NCBI RefSeq assembly: GCF_003952025.1
Contig: NZ_QXGI01000001.1
Location: 1-64,000, forward strand
Direction of reading: 5' to 3'
Length of the DNA stretch: 64,000 nt
DNA from: Bifidobacterium castoris
GTDB lineage: Bacteria > Actinomycetota > Actinomycetes > Actinomycetales > Bifidobacteriaceae
Position 1 is the stretch's first letter; every line of letters begins with the position of its first letter. The notes under the pieces are model-generated. The model was not told the DNA's origin and did not search any database. It was given only the letters and a program-made list of their open reading frames with translations. The position numbers and the translations under genes were made by a program. This document shows positions 46,960-55,601 of the stretch, one piece after another.

Positions 46960-48297
46960 ATGGGACTGCTCGCCGAATACTATCTGCCGGGACTGCACGT
47001 CTCGGAGCACGCGATCGACGTGCCGCTCGACTGGAACGGCCATGAGCCCGGCCGCGGCTTCGACGGCCCGCACATCAAGCTCTTCTACCGCGTGCTCACC
47101 GCGCCCGAGCACATCCACGACGACCTGCCGCTGCTGCTGTTCCTGCAGGGAGGCCCCGGCGGCGCAGGCCCGCGCCCGCTCGGCCCGGACTCGGACGGAT
47201 GGATCGGCGAGGCCGTCAGGCACTTCCGTGTCGTGCTGCCCGACCAGCGCGGCACCGGACGCTCCTCGCACATCGACTCCAACGTCATCGGCGCGATGGA
47301 CGGGGAAGCGGGCGCCGACCATCTCATGCACTTCCTCGCCGACTCGATCGTGCGCGACTTCGAGCATCTGCGCCGCACCGAGTTCGCCGGCAGCCTGTGG
47401 ACGACGCTCGGCCAGAGCTACGGCGGCTTCCTGACGCTCACCTACCTGTCGCTGTTCCCGACGGCGCTCGCGGCCGCCTTCACGACCGGCGGCATCCCGC
47501 ATGTGCCCGCCGACGCGACCGAGGTCTACCTGCACACCTTCCCGCGCATGCGGCGCAAGACCGAACAGTTCACCGACCGCTACCCACTCGACCGCGCGCG
47601 TCTCGACACGCTCGCCGACATCCTCTCCTCGCGGCGCGTCACATTGCCCAACGGCGACCCCTTCACCGTCGAACGGCTGCAGACGCTCGGATCGTCCTTC
47701 GGCATGAAGCCGAGCTTCGAACGCGTGCACTGGCTGCTCGACGAGGCCTTCGCCGCCGGCGACGGCAGCGCCTCGGAGACGTCGCCACTGACCGACGAGT
47801 TCCTCTCCGACGTCGTGACGGCCACGTCGTCGAACGCGCTGTACTGGCCTCTGCAGGAGTTCATCTACGCGAACGGCGAACTCGAGCGCCCGATCGACTG
47901 GGCGGCGCAGCGCGTGCGCGACACGATGCCCGGGTTCTCGACCGAGGCGCGGCCGCTGCTGCTGACCGGCGAGGCCGTCTTCCCGTGGATGTTCGAGCAG
48001 GAGCGCGCGCTCAGGCCGTTCCGCGCGGCCGTCGAGACGCTGATGCGGCGCACGCGCTTCGGCACGGTCTACGACGAGGGCCAGCTTATGCGCAACACGG
48101 TGCCGCTGCAGGCGGCCGTCTACTTCGACGACATGTACGTCGACTCGTCGCTGAGCCTCGACACGCTCTCGCGCATCGGCAACGCGCACTGGTGGGTGAC
48201 GAACGAGTTCGAGCATGACGGCGTGCACGGCGCGAAGGTCTTCCGCCACCTGTTCCAGGAGGCGCTCGACCGCGGCGACCTGCGCAAGCTGTTCTGA
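46960..48297 (+). CDS. S33-type alpha/beta hydrolase (proline iminopeptidase-like)
   Basis: 445 residues. Oxyanion-hole GGPGGAG at about 64-70, LPDQRGTGRS, and nucleophile elbow GQSYGG with Ser153. A large helical cap separates it from the C-terminal part; ARG-rich DEGQL and NTVPLQAAVYFDDMYV follow, and the catalytic His is near the end (NEFEHDGV). Resembles proline iminopeptidases, which remove N-terminal proline; cytoplasmic, no signal peptide. ATG 46960 follows AAAGGGGAA. Confidence 0.86.
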   Translation: MGLLAEYYLPGLHVSEHAIDVPLDWNGHEPGRGFDGPHIKLFYRVLTAPEHIHDDLPLLLFLQGGPGGAGPRPLGPDSDGWIGEAVRHFRVVLPDQRGTGRSSHIDSNVIGAMDGEAGADHLMHFLADSIVRDFEHLRRTEFAGSLWTTLGQSYGGFLTLTYLSLFPTALAAAFTTGGIPHVPADATEVYLHTFPRMRRKTEQFTDRYPLDRARLDTLADILSSRRVTLPNGDPFTVERLQTLGSSFGMKPSFERVHWLLDEAFAAGDGSASETSPLTDEFLSDVVTATSSNALYWPLQEFIYANGELERPIDWAAQRVRDTMPGFSTEARPLLLTGEAVFPWMFEQERALRPFRAAVETLMRRTRFGTVYDEGQLMRNTVPLQAAVYFDDMYVDSSLSLDTLSRIGNAHWWVTNEFEHDGVHGAKVFRHLFQEALDRGDLRKLF

Positions 48298-48413
48298 GCG
48301 CGCGCATGTCCGCGCCGCGGCGTGCGCGCGCACGGCCGCAACACGGATGCGCTACCGTGGAGGGCGAACGACAACGACGGCGCGCCAGGCGCGCACGGCA
48401 AGGAAGGAAGCAC

Positions 48414-49220
48414 ATGACGGACGCGTGCACGGTCGGATTCATCGGATTCGGCAACATGGGACAGGCGATCGCGCGGGGGCTCGTCGAGGCGGGCACCCTC
48501 GACGGTTCGCAGATCGTGGCCTGCGCGGCCCACTGGGACAAGCTCGTGGAGACGACCGGCGCGATCGGCGCGAAGGCGCTGCATGACGCGAAGGAGGTCG
48601 TGGACGCCGCCGACATCGTCGTCGTGGCGATCAAGCCGTACCAGATCGAGACGGTCATCAAGCCGCTCGTCGCCGACCTCGCCGGCGCCGACAAGTTCGT
48701 CGTGTCGATCGCCGCCGGATGGACGCTCGACCGCTTCGAGACGATGATGGGGGAGATGAGCGAGCTCATCCATCTGCAGTGCACGATCCCGAACACGCCG
48801 ATGGCAGTCGGCAAGGGCGTGCTCGTCACCGAGGACGACAACACGCTCACCGACGCGCAGCGTGCCGAGTTCGAGCGGATCTTCGGTTCGATCGCGCTCA
48901 TCGAACGCGTCGACGGCGAGCACATGGACATCGCGATGTGCATCGCCGGCTGCGCGCCGGCCTTCACCGACATGTACCTCGAGGCGCTCGGCGACGCCGG
49001 GGTCAAGTACGGGCTGCAGCGCGCGACCGCCTACCGGCTCGCCGCGAAGATGATCGAGGGCGTCGGCGCGCTCTATCTGGCCACCGGCACGCATCCGGGC
49101 GCGATGAAGGACGCCGTGTGCTCGCCGGCGGGCACGACGATCAGGGGCGTCGCCTCGCTCGAGGAGAGCGCGTTCCGCGGCTCGGTCATCCGCGCCGTCG
49201 ACGCGATCGAACAGGGCTGA
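48414..49220 (+). CDS. proC: Pyrroline-5-carboxylate reductase
   Basis: 268 residues. N-terminal NADPH-binding fold GFIGFGNMGQAIARGL, VVVAIKPYQIETV, then IPNTPMAVGKGV and the C-terminal dimerisation and active-site helix with SPAGTTIRGVASLEE. Last step of proline synthesis. ATG 48414 follows AAGGAAGGAAG. A short GC hairpin (49222-49228 with 49239-49245) follows, then ychF. Confidence 0.94.
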   Translation: MTDACTVGFIGFGNMGQAIARGLVEAGTLDGSQIVACAAHWDKLVETTGAIGAKALHDAKEVVDAADIVVVAIKPYQIETVIKPLVADLAGADKFVVSIAAGWTLDRFETMMGEMSELIHLQCTIPNTPMAVGKGVLVTEDDNTLTDAQRAEFERIFGSIALIERVDGEHMDIAMCIAGCAPAFTDMYLEALGDAGVKYGLQRATAYRLAAKMIEGVGALYLATGTHPGAMKDAVCSPAGTTIRGVASLEESAFRGSVIRAVDAIEQG

Positions 49221-49275
49221 TCGCGGGGCGCGGGCCGCCCCCGCGTTGACGAGCCGCAACGCTACAGTGGGCGGT

Positions 49276-50364
49276 ATGTCTCTTACCATCGGAATCGTCG
49301 GACTGCCGAACGTCGGCAAGTCCACCATGTTCAATGCCCTCACCCGCAACAACGTGCTCGCCGAGAACTACCCCTTCGCGACGATCGAACCGAACACCGG
49401 CATCGTGCCGCTTCCCGACGGCCGTCTGCCCATGCTCGCCAAGCTCGTGCACACCGAGAAGATCGTGCCGGCGACCGTCACCTTCGTCGACATCGCCGGC
49501 ATCGTCAAGGGCGCCTCGGAAGGCGAGGGCCTCGGCAACAAGTTCCTTGCGAACATCCGCGAGGCCGACGCGATCTGCGAGGTCGTGCGCGCCTTCGAGG
49601 ACGACGACATCGTCCACGTCAACGGCCACGTCGACCCTGCGGACGACATCGACACGATCAACACCGAGCTCATCCTCGCCGACCTGCAGACGATCGACAA
49701 CGCGCTGCCGAAGCTCGAGAAGGACCTGCGCGGCCGGAAGATCGAGCCGTCGTACATGGAGGCCGTCAAGCAGGCGAAGACGATCCTCGAGTCGGGGCGC
49801 ACGATCGACGCGGCCGCGCAGGCCGGTGAGATCGACAAGGACGACCTCTACGACCTCCACCTGCTCACCGCGAAGCCGTTCATCTACGTGTTCAACGTCG
49901 ACGACGCCGAACTGACGAACGACGAGTTCAAGAAGAAGCTCGCCGACTCGGTCGCGCCGGCGCCGGCGATCTTCCTCAACGCGCAGTTCGAGGCCGAGCT
50001 CACCGAGCTCGACGAGGCGGACGCCCGCGAGATGCTCGAGGACGCCGGACTCAAGGAATCCGGCCTCGACCAGCTCGCGCGCGTCGGCTTCGACATCCTC
50101 GGCCTGCAGACCTTCCTGACGGCGGGCGAGAAGGAGGTGCGCGCCTGGCAGATCCACAAGGGCTGGACCGCGCCGCAGGCCGCAGGCGTCATCCACACCG
50201 ATTTCGAGAAGGGCTTCATCAAGGCCGAGGTCGTCTCCTACGACGACTTCGTGGCCGCCGACGGCTCGATGCCGAAGATCAAGGAGGAGGGCAAGCTGCG
50301 CCTCGAGGGCAAGGACTATGTGATGCAGGACGGCGACATCGTCGAATTCAAGTTCAACGTCTGA
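49276..50364 (+). CDS. ychF: Redox-regulated ATPase YchF (Obg family)
   Basis: 362 residues. G1 [10 protein letters not shown]2/G3 [18 protein letters not shown], the YchF-specific NVDDAEL in place of the NKxD GTP motif, and a C-terminal TGS domain (ending FKFNV). YchF binds ATP rather than GTP and is tied to ribosomes and stress. The start ATG 49276 lies about 8 bp after a TACAGT (49263-49268), so the transcript may be nearly leaderless. Confidence 0.95.
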   Translation: MSLTIGIVGLPNVGKSTMFNALTRNNVLAENYPFATIEPNTGIVPLPDGRLPMLAKLVHTEKIVPATVTFVDIAGIVKGASEGEGLGNKFLANIREADAICEVVRAFEDDDIVHVNGHVDPADDIDTINTELILADLQTIDNALPKLEKDLRGRKIEPSYMEAVKQAKTILESGRTIDAAAQAGEIDKDDLYDLHLLTAKPFIYVFNVDDAELTNDEFKKKLADSVAPAPAIFLNAQFEAELTELDEADAREMLEDAGLKESGLDQLARVGFDILGLQTFLTAGEKEVRAWQIHKGWTAPQAAGVIHTDFEKGFIKAEVVSYDDFVAADGSMPKIKEEGKLRLEGKDYVMQDGDIVEFKFNV

Positions 50365-50384
50365 GCGACTGTAGCATCACGATA

Positions 50385-50445
50385 CGAAAACGGCGGAATT
50401 TCAACGGTTTGTGGCTTGCAGGCCGTTGGAACTCCGCCGTTTTCG
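50385..50445. terminator. Bidirectional terminator between ychF and the cupin gene
   Basis: CGAAAACGGCGGA / TCCGCCGTTTTCG (50385-50397 with 50433-50445), with an inner CAACGG / CCGTTG stem (50402-50407 with 50423-50428). The AAAA and TTTT runs in the arms give a T tract in both directions. Confidence 0.85.
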
Positions 50446-50456
50446 CGTCTTTCGTC

Positions 50457-50813
50457 TCAGCCGTCGATGGCGTCGTGGGCGCGCGCGGCCGTGACCATCG
50501 TCAGCAGCATGACCGACGGTTCGAGCGCCCGGACCATGTGCGGCAGACGCGTGGGGAGGTAGATGAGGTCGCCGGGGACGGCCTCGCGCTCCTCGGCGCC
50601 GCCCCTGACGAGCAGGCGCCCGCTGAGCGGCTGCACGAACACCGGCATCGCCGCCGTGTGCTCGCTCAGCTCCTGACCTGCGTCGAAGGAGAACAGCACG
50701 ACGTTGCCGCCCTCGGTGCGCATGACGGTGCGCGACACCGTCGCCTCCGGCTGGACGCTCACCATCCGCGCGAGGTCGTCAAGCACCTGCATCCGTGTCT
50801 CATCATCGGTCAT
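50457..50813 (-). CDS. Small cupin-domain protein
   Basis: 118 residues, one cupin barrel: FDAGQELSEHTAAMPVFVQPL for cupin motif 1 (the usual second His is replaced by Ala or Met) and PGDLIYLPTRLPHMV for motif 2 with a His. The enzyme or sensor role is unknown. ATG 50813 has AAGGAG eight bases upstream; ATG 50819 is too close to the RBS. Confidence 0.85.
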   Translation of the reverse strand: MTDDETRMQVLDDLARMVSVQPEATVSRTVMRTEGGNVVLFSFDAGQELSEHTAAMPVFVQPLSGRLLVRGGAEEREAVPGDLIYLPTRLPHMVRALEPSVMLLTMVTAARAHDAIDG

Positions 50814-50922
50814 CGTCATCGCTCCTTGCTTGTGTATCATGTCCGCCCGACGCGCCGGACGGACTGCCGGCCGTGGCCGTGCCGCCATGGCCGCAGTGTA
50901 GCGTCGCGGCCGCGGCGCGCAA

Positions 50923-50958
50923 GGCCCCGCGCATCGCTCAATGCGAAACCGCGGGGCC
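50923..50958 (-). terminator. Hairpin downstream of the CxCxC mini-protein gene
   Basis: GGCCCCGCG / CGCGGGGCC (50923-50931 with 50950-50958), with inner GCAT / ATGC. Located between the mini-protein (51007-51198) and the cupin gene, both minus. Confidence 0.55.
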
Positions 50959-51006
50959 ATGGTGCCGGATGCGCGCAGACGGGCGCAGCGTCTGCGCGCG
51001 GCGTGA

Positions 51007-51198
51007 TCACTCGGCCTGCTTGTCAGCGTCGTCCTTCGCGCAGCCGCAGCCGCATCCCGAGGGCTCGCCGGCCGCATTCGCGCTGCCCCGGAAGTCGAGG
51101 TCGCCGTCCGAGGAGGCGCCCGGCGCCGCCCCGCCGTCCGTTGCGCCGGTGTTCATGTTGTCCGAATCGATGTTGGTGTTGGTTGTTGCAGTAGTCAT
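51007..51198 (-). CDS. 63-residue CxCxC mini-protein of unknown function
   Basis: 63 residues, starting at ATG 51198 after AAAGG. The N-terminal third is Thr/Asn/Asp-rich (TTATTNTNIDSDNMNTG), the middle Gly/Ala/Ser-rich, then DLDFRGSA and a C-terminal PSGCGCGCAKDD with Cys49, Cys51 and Cys53. No signal peptide or membrane segment. Three alternating Cys suggest a small metal or redox site. Codon use and the ribosome binding site support a real gene. No confident family assignment. Confidence 0.7.
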   Translation of the reverse strand: MTTATTNTNIDSDNMNTGATDGGAAPGASSDGDLDFRGSANAAGEPSGCGCGCAKDDADKQAE

Positions 51199-51370
51199 GT
51201 CGGCTGCCTTTCTGCTTGTCGTCTCCCACTGTACGGGGCGTACATGTGAGGGGCGTGCGGGAATGCTGCCGACATCATGGGGATGCGTTCAGGAGATCAT
51301 CGGTCTTCGCGGTGTGCGATCAATCGAACCCTGGCATGGAGGGCGACATGTCATGGTTCGGCCGTCGCGC

Positions 51371-52450
51371 TCATCGGGAGAGCCGGTACGCGAACCGCTG
51401 CATGCGCGCAAGCACCTGTTCGCTCTCCTCGAGCCAGGTCATGCACACCGGGAACACATGGCCGAGCGTGCGCGTGGAGGGCACCTTCTCGTCGTGCAGT
51501 TCGAAATCGCAGCCTCGCGCGGACAGCGAGGTCGCCAATGCGAGCGTCTCGGCCTCGATGAAATCGTCGCTGCTCGTCTGCAGGTAGAGCGGGGGCGGCG
51601 GGCACTGGGAAACGAGGGCGGCGGGGGACAGGAAGGGTTGCGCCGCGTCCAGTCCGGCGAAGAAGCGGGCGCCCAGCGTATCGGCCAGGCGTTCGCGCGC
51701 CGGGGAGGCTGCCGTGAGGTCGTAGACGCCGCTGATGAGCGCGCCGCCTGCGATCGGCAGCCCTGACGGCCGGGGGATGCCGAAGGCCTCCGCGGCGTCG
51801 GCGTCGCGTTCGATCGCCATCGTCAGCAGCGCGAGGCACGCGCCTGCCGAATCGCCCGTGAGGAACGCGGCGTCGGGGTTGACCGGGAATCGGTCGAGAT
51901 TCGCCCGGATCCAGCGCAGCGCGTCCTGGATGTCGGCGAGCTGGCCGCGCAGGTCGGTCTGCGGGGCCGGACGGTAGTTGAGGGAGAAGACGGCGAAGCC
52001 GAGCGCTGCCAGATGCGTGCAGAAGTTGCGGTTGAGCTCCTTGTACCCGTAGCAGAAGCCTCCGCCGTGGACGTCGATGTACACCGGCAGCGTCGCGCCG
52101 CCGCTAACGATTGCAGCATGGGGCAGATAGAGGTCGAGCAGATGGCCGCGGACCTGACCGTGGGCGCGGTCGTAGCCGCCGTCGGCGCGGTAGGGCACGT
52201 CGGCGATCACGTCGACCGATTCGGGGTCGTGCCAGTAGGCCGCGCGTGGATAGTCGAACTCGGCCGTGTCGAGTCGCACACGGCGGATTTTCGCGGCCTG
52301 CTCGGCTCCCAGCGCGCGCAGGTCGTCGTCGATCTCGGTCCAGTAGCGTGCGATCGGCGCGATCGCGCAGTCGAGGTCGTCGCGTTCCATCGTCAGGGTG
52401 TCCAGGTCGGGGCATGTGAGCGAATAGGGCGTTGACATCGTATTCATCAT
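51371..52450 (-). CDS. HSL-family alpha/beta hydrolase (esterase/lipase-like)
   Basis: 359 residues. Oxyanion motif HGGGF at 128-132 and nucleophile motif GDSAG at 199-203 with Ser201, the hormone-sensitive-lipase pattern. Catalytic Asp and His lie in the C-terminal part (TSSDDFIEAETL, GHVFPVCMTW). Hydrolyses short acyl esters or acetylated compounds; substrate unknown; no signal peptide. ATG 52450 has AAAGGA six bases upstream. Followed downstream by the CxCxC mini-protein gene. Confidence 0.87.
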   Translation of the reverse strand: MMNTMSTPYSLTCPDLDTLTMERDDLDCAIAPIARYWTEIDDDLRALGAEQAAKIRRVRLDTAEFDYPRAAYWHDPESVDVIADVPYRADGGYDRAHGQVRGHLLDLYLPHAAIVSGGATLPVYIDVHGGGFCYGYKELNRNFCTHLAALGFAVFSLNYRPAPQTDLRGQLADIQDALRWIRANLDRFPVNPDAAFLTGDSAGACLALLTMAIERDADAAEAFGIPRPSGLPIAGGALISGVYDLTAASPARERLADTLGARFFAGLDAAQPFLSPAALVSQCPPPPLYLQTSSDDFIEAETLALATSLSARGCDFELHDEKVPSTRTLGHVFPVCMTWLEESEQVLARMQRFAYRLSR

Positions 52451-52615
52451 GTTTGTCCTTTCCCTGCGTTCGGGCATACGTCTTCCATTATCGCACAGTT
52501 TCGGCGGCTTTCCAACGTTTTGTGGATCAAGAGCCCGTTCTCGCCGTCATGGGGCCCATTCGCTGATGACGCAATCGGCGGATCCCGGGGTGAGCGCGGG
52601 GTACTACTGGGAAAT

Positions 52616-53740
52616 ATGAAAGAATTCTGTGAGAAATGGGGCAAGCGCATTGCCACCAAGGAGATGTTGCTCATAGTCGTCATCACGCTCGCGGCTACGG
52701 TCGTCGGCATGTGGGCGGCGCAGTTCCCGGGGCTGAAGATCCTCGGCGCGCTCATCATCGCGCTGCTGATCGGCATGGTCGTCCAGTTCCCGATCCGCGC
52801 CTGGTACACGAAGGACGATCCGAGCCGTCAGGCGGGCGTCAAGGACGCGGCCGGGCTCATCGCGAACAAGTTCCTGCGTCTGGGCATCATCCTGCTCGGC
52901 TTCAAGCTCAACCTCCAGCTGCTGTTCACGACGGGCGCGAAGTGCCTGCCGCTCGCCGTCATCATCGTCGCCGTCACCGTGCTGATCACCTACGGCATCT
53001 GCCGCTGGATGGGCGTCGACCCGCTGATGGCCATCCTCGTGGCCTGCGGCACCGGCATCTGCGGCGCGGCCGCCGTCATGGGCGTCTCCGGCTCGATCAA
53101 GGTCTCGCCCAAGCGCGAGGAGGAGAAGGAGAACGACGAGGTCACCGCGATCGCGATCGTCGCGATCATGGGCACGATCTTCGCGCTGCTCGAGATCGCC
53201 GTCCTGCCGCTGTTCGGCCTCACGCAGGCGCAGGAGGGCTTCGTCGCCGGCGGCTCGCTGCATGAGATCGCGCATGCCGTCGCCGCGGGCGAAGGCCTCA
53301 ACAACGAGCAGCTCGCCGCGCAGCAGGGCGTCGTCGACGCCGCGACGATGGCGAACATCATGAAGCTCTCGCGCGTCCTCATGCTCGTCTTCGTCGCGAT
53401 CATCGTCGCGATCTGGTGGGACAAGCGCCACAGCGAGGTCCCGTCGGACGGAGGCAAGCGCAAGGTCGCCTTCCCGTGGTTCATGCTCGGCTTCATCGCG
53501 ACGGCCGCGATCGGTACGCTCATGCTCAAGGCATGGCCCGCCACGACCGGGTTCGTGAATGCGCTCGGCAACGACGTCGCGAAGATCTTCCTCGGCATGG
53601 CGATGGCCGCGCTCGGCATCAACGTCAACTTCAAGGCGCTCAAGAAGGGCGTCAAGCCTTTCATCGCCTCGCTCATCGCGTCGGTCATCCTCGTCGCGCT
53701 GTGCATCGGCCTGGCGCTGCTGTTCTTCGCGGCGAAGTGA
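52616..53740 (+). CDS. YeiH/UPF0324-family membrane transporter
   Basis: 374 residues, about ten hydrophobic segments. Conserved parts: GALIIALLIGMVVQ, ILLGFKLNLQLLF, ACGTGICGAAAVMGVSG, MKLSRVLMLV and AMAALGINVNFKALKKGVKP. The family is called putative sulfate or sulfonate exporter; substrate here is unproven. ATG 52616 has a weak GGGAA upstream. Divergent from the esterase gene. A strong terminator follows. Confidence 0.9.
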   Translation: MKEFCEKWGKRIATKEMLLIVVITLAATVVGMWAAQFPGLKILGALIIALLIGMVVQFPIRAWYTKDDPSRQAGVKDAAGLIANKFLRLGIILLGFKLNLQLLFTTGAKCLPLAVIIVAVTVLITYGICRWMGVDPLMAILVACGTGICGAAAVMGVSGSIKVSPKREEEKENDEVTAIAIVAIMGTIFALLEIAVLPLFGLTQAQEGFVAGGSLHEIAHAVAAGEGLNNEQLAAQQGVVDAATMANIMKLSRVLMLVFVAIIVAIWWDKRHSEVPSDGGKRKVAFPWFMLGFIATAAIGTLMLKAWPATTGFVNALGNDVAKIFLGMAMAALGINVNFKALKKGVKPFIASLIASVILVALCIGLALLFFAAK

Positions 53741-53766
53741 CGGCCGCCTCACACCTTCTTCACCGC

Positions 53767-53812
53767 GCGTCGCCCGCACCCCGCATACCGGGGCGCGGGC
53801 GACGCCGTTTTT
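53767..53812 (+). terminator. Rho-independent terminator after the YeiH-like gene
   Basis: GCGTCGCCCGC / GCGGGCGACGC (53767-53777 with 53795-53805) with inner CCCCG / CGGGG, followed by CGTTTTT. Confidence 0.9.
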
Positions 53813-53969
53813 CGGCCCGACGCGAAGAGCCGCCGCCCCCCCATTGGACGGTTATGACGCCATATCGCCCGTTCGTGACATGGGCGCATTACAATGACGA
53901 TGGCGTCCGCGCGGGCCCTGCGCCGCCGCGCGCCGCCGAGAGCAGTCCTGAGAAGTCAAGGAGACCTTA

Positions 53970-55379
53970 ATGACCAACCTTTCGATGGCGGGCATGTTCC
54001 ATTGGAAACTGCACGGCGACGGCAAGACGCTCGGCCCCGGCGAGGTCGTCGAGCCGAACGAGCGCCTCACCTGGCCGCGCACGATCGAGATCGGCGCGCA
54101 GCACGTCGTGGCGATGTTCGGCGCCACGTTCCTCGTGCCGATCCTGACCCATTTCGACCCTTCCACGACGCTGTTCTTCACGGCGTTCTCGACGGCGCTG
54201 TTCCTGCTCATCAACAAGAACATCCTGCCGTCCTACCTCGGTTCCTCCTTCGGCTTCATCGCCCCGATCACGGCCGTCTACAGCGCCGGCAAGGGCATCG
54301 CCGTCGCCAGCTTCGGCATCCTGTGCACGGGCCTGCTGCTCGCGCTCATCGGCGTGGCCGTGCAGGTGGCCGGCGCCGTGTGGATCGACCGCATCATGCC
54401 CCCGGTCGTCAACGGCGCGATCGTCGCGATCATCGGCTTCAACCTCGCGCCGACCGTGTGGACGAACTTCCAGACCGCGCCGGACACGGCCCTCGTCACG
54501 CTGTTCGCCGTCGTCCTCGTCGCCGTGCTGTTCAGGGGGCTTCTCGGCCGCCTCAACATCCTCATCGGCGTGCTCATCGGCTACGCGTACGCGTGCGTGC
54601 GCGGCCAGGTCGACTTCGCGGCGATCGGCGACGCCGCATGGATCGGCTTCCCGCGCTTCCATCTGCCGCATGTCGACTTCTCGGTGCTGCCGATGTTCCT
54701 GCCGGTCGTCCTCGTGCTCATCGCCGAGAACGTCGGCCACGTCAAGTCGGTCGCCGCGATGACCGGCCACGACTACGACGACCAGATCGGCACCGCGCTC
54801 ATCGCCGACGGCCTGGGCACGACGGTCGCCGGCTTCGGCGGCGGCTCCGGCACGACGACCTACGGCGAGAACATCGGCGTCATGGCCGCGACGAAGGTGT
54901 ATTCGACGGCGGCCTACTGGTGCGCCGCGGGCTTCGCGTTCGTCCTGTCGCTGTGCCCGAAGTTCGGCGAGGTCATCAACTCGATCCCGGCCGGCGTCCT
55001 CGGCGGCGTCACGACGCTGCTGTACGGCATGATCGGCATGATCGGCGTGCAGATCTGGGTGGACAACAAGGTCGACTTCAGCAAGCCGCTCAACATCATG
55101 ACCGCCTCGATCGTCATGATCATCGGCATCGCCAACTTCCAGTTCGCGATCTCCGACGTGCAGTTCAACGGCATCGCGATCGGCTCGATCGCCGTGCTCG
55201 TGCTCTACCACGGCCTCAAGGCGATCGGCAGGGCGACCGGCGCGATCCCGAAGGCGCCGTCCGCCGGCGCCGACGTCCCGCCGTCCGCGCCGTCTGCGGG
55301 CGAGGACGAGGCGGCGCAGTGGACGTCCCCGAAGGACGTGCGGGGCCCGGAACAGACTTCCGGCCCAATCGCCGGGTAA
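53970..55379 (+). CDS. Uracil/xanthine permease, NCS2 family (UraA-like)
   Basis: 469 residues, about 14 membrane segments. NCS2 marks: GAQHVVAMFGATFLVP near the N-terminus, SYLGSSFGFIAPI, LVLIAENVGHVKSV (the substrate-binding Glu) and GGSGTTTYGENIGVMA. It imports uracil or related bases with a proton. The hydrophilic tail of about 45 residues is not part of the core. ATG 53970 follows AAGGAGACC. Confidence 0.92.
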   Translation: MTNLSMAGMFHWKLHGDGKTLGPGEVVEPNERLTWPRTIEIGAQHVVAMFGATFLVPILTHFDPSTTLFFTAFSTALFLLINKNILPSYLGSSFGFIAPITAVYSAGKGIAVASFGILCTGLLLALIGVAVQVAGAVWIDRIMPPVVNGAIVAIIGFNLAPTVWTNFQTAPDTALVTLFAVVLVAVLFRGLLGRLNILIGVLIGYAYACVRGQVDFAAIGDAAWIGFPRFHLPHVDFSVLPMFLPVVLVLIAENVGHVKSVAAMTGHDYDDQIGTALIADGLGTTVAGFGGGSGTTTYGENIGVMAATKVYSTAAYWCAAGFAFVLSLCPKFGEVINSIPAGVLGGVTTLLYGMIGMIGVQIWVDNKVDFSKPLNIMTASIVMIIGIANFQFAISDVQFNGIAIGSIAVLVLYHGLKAIGRATGAIPKAPSAGADVPPSAPSAGEDEAAQWTSPKDVRGPEQTSGPIAG

Positions 55380-55425
55380 TCCGCGCGATCAGTCCGCGGC
55401 GGCCGCGGACGGGGCGGAGGCAAGT

Positions 55426-55467
55426 GCGGGGCCGTGCGCCGTCGTCCGGGACGGTGCACGGCCCCGC
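55426..55467 (+). terminator. Hairpin after the uracil permease gene
   Basis: GCGGGGCCGTGC / GCACGGCCCCGC (55426-55437 with 55456-55467), no T tract. Confidence 0.6.
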
Positions 55468-55601
55468 CTGCGTTTCCGACGCCCGGCGCATGCGTCCGGC
55501 GTACCGTCGCTCTTCGGCGTCGCCGCGGTCCGTGTAGCGGGGTGCCGCTAGAATATTCGAGTTTGCGCACCCTGCGCCGACATCTGACCAGGAAGGCCGC
55601 C

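Noticed and set aside
44293-48333. 1346-codon open minus-strand frame across the kinase and the S33 hydrolase
   Set aside because: It shadows the real kinase frame and an opposite-strand hydrolase; the protein is low-complexity Arg/Ala and matches no domain I know.
52451-52615. CRP-like sites before the YeiH-like gene
   Set aside because: TGTGG and similar half sites occur but no second half at the right spacing.
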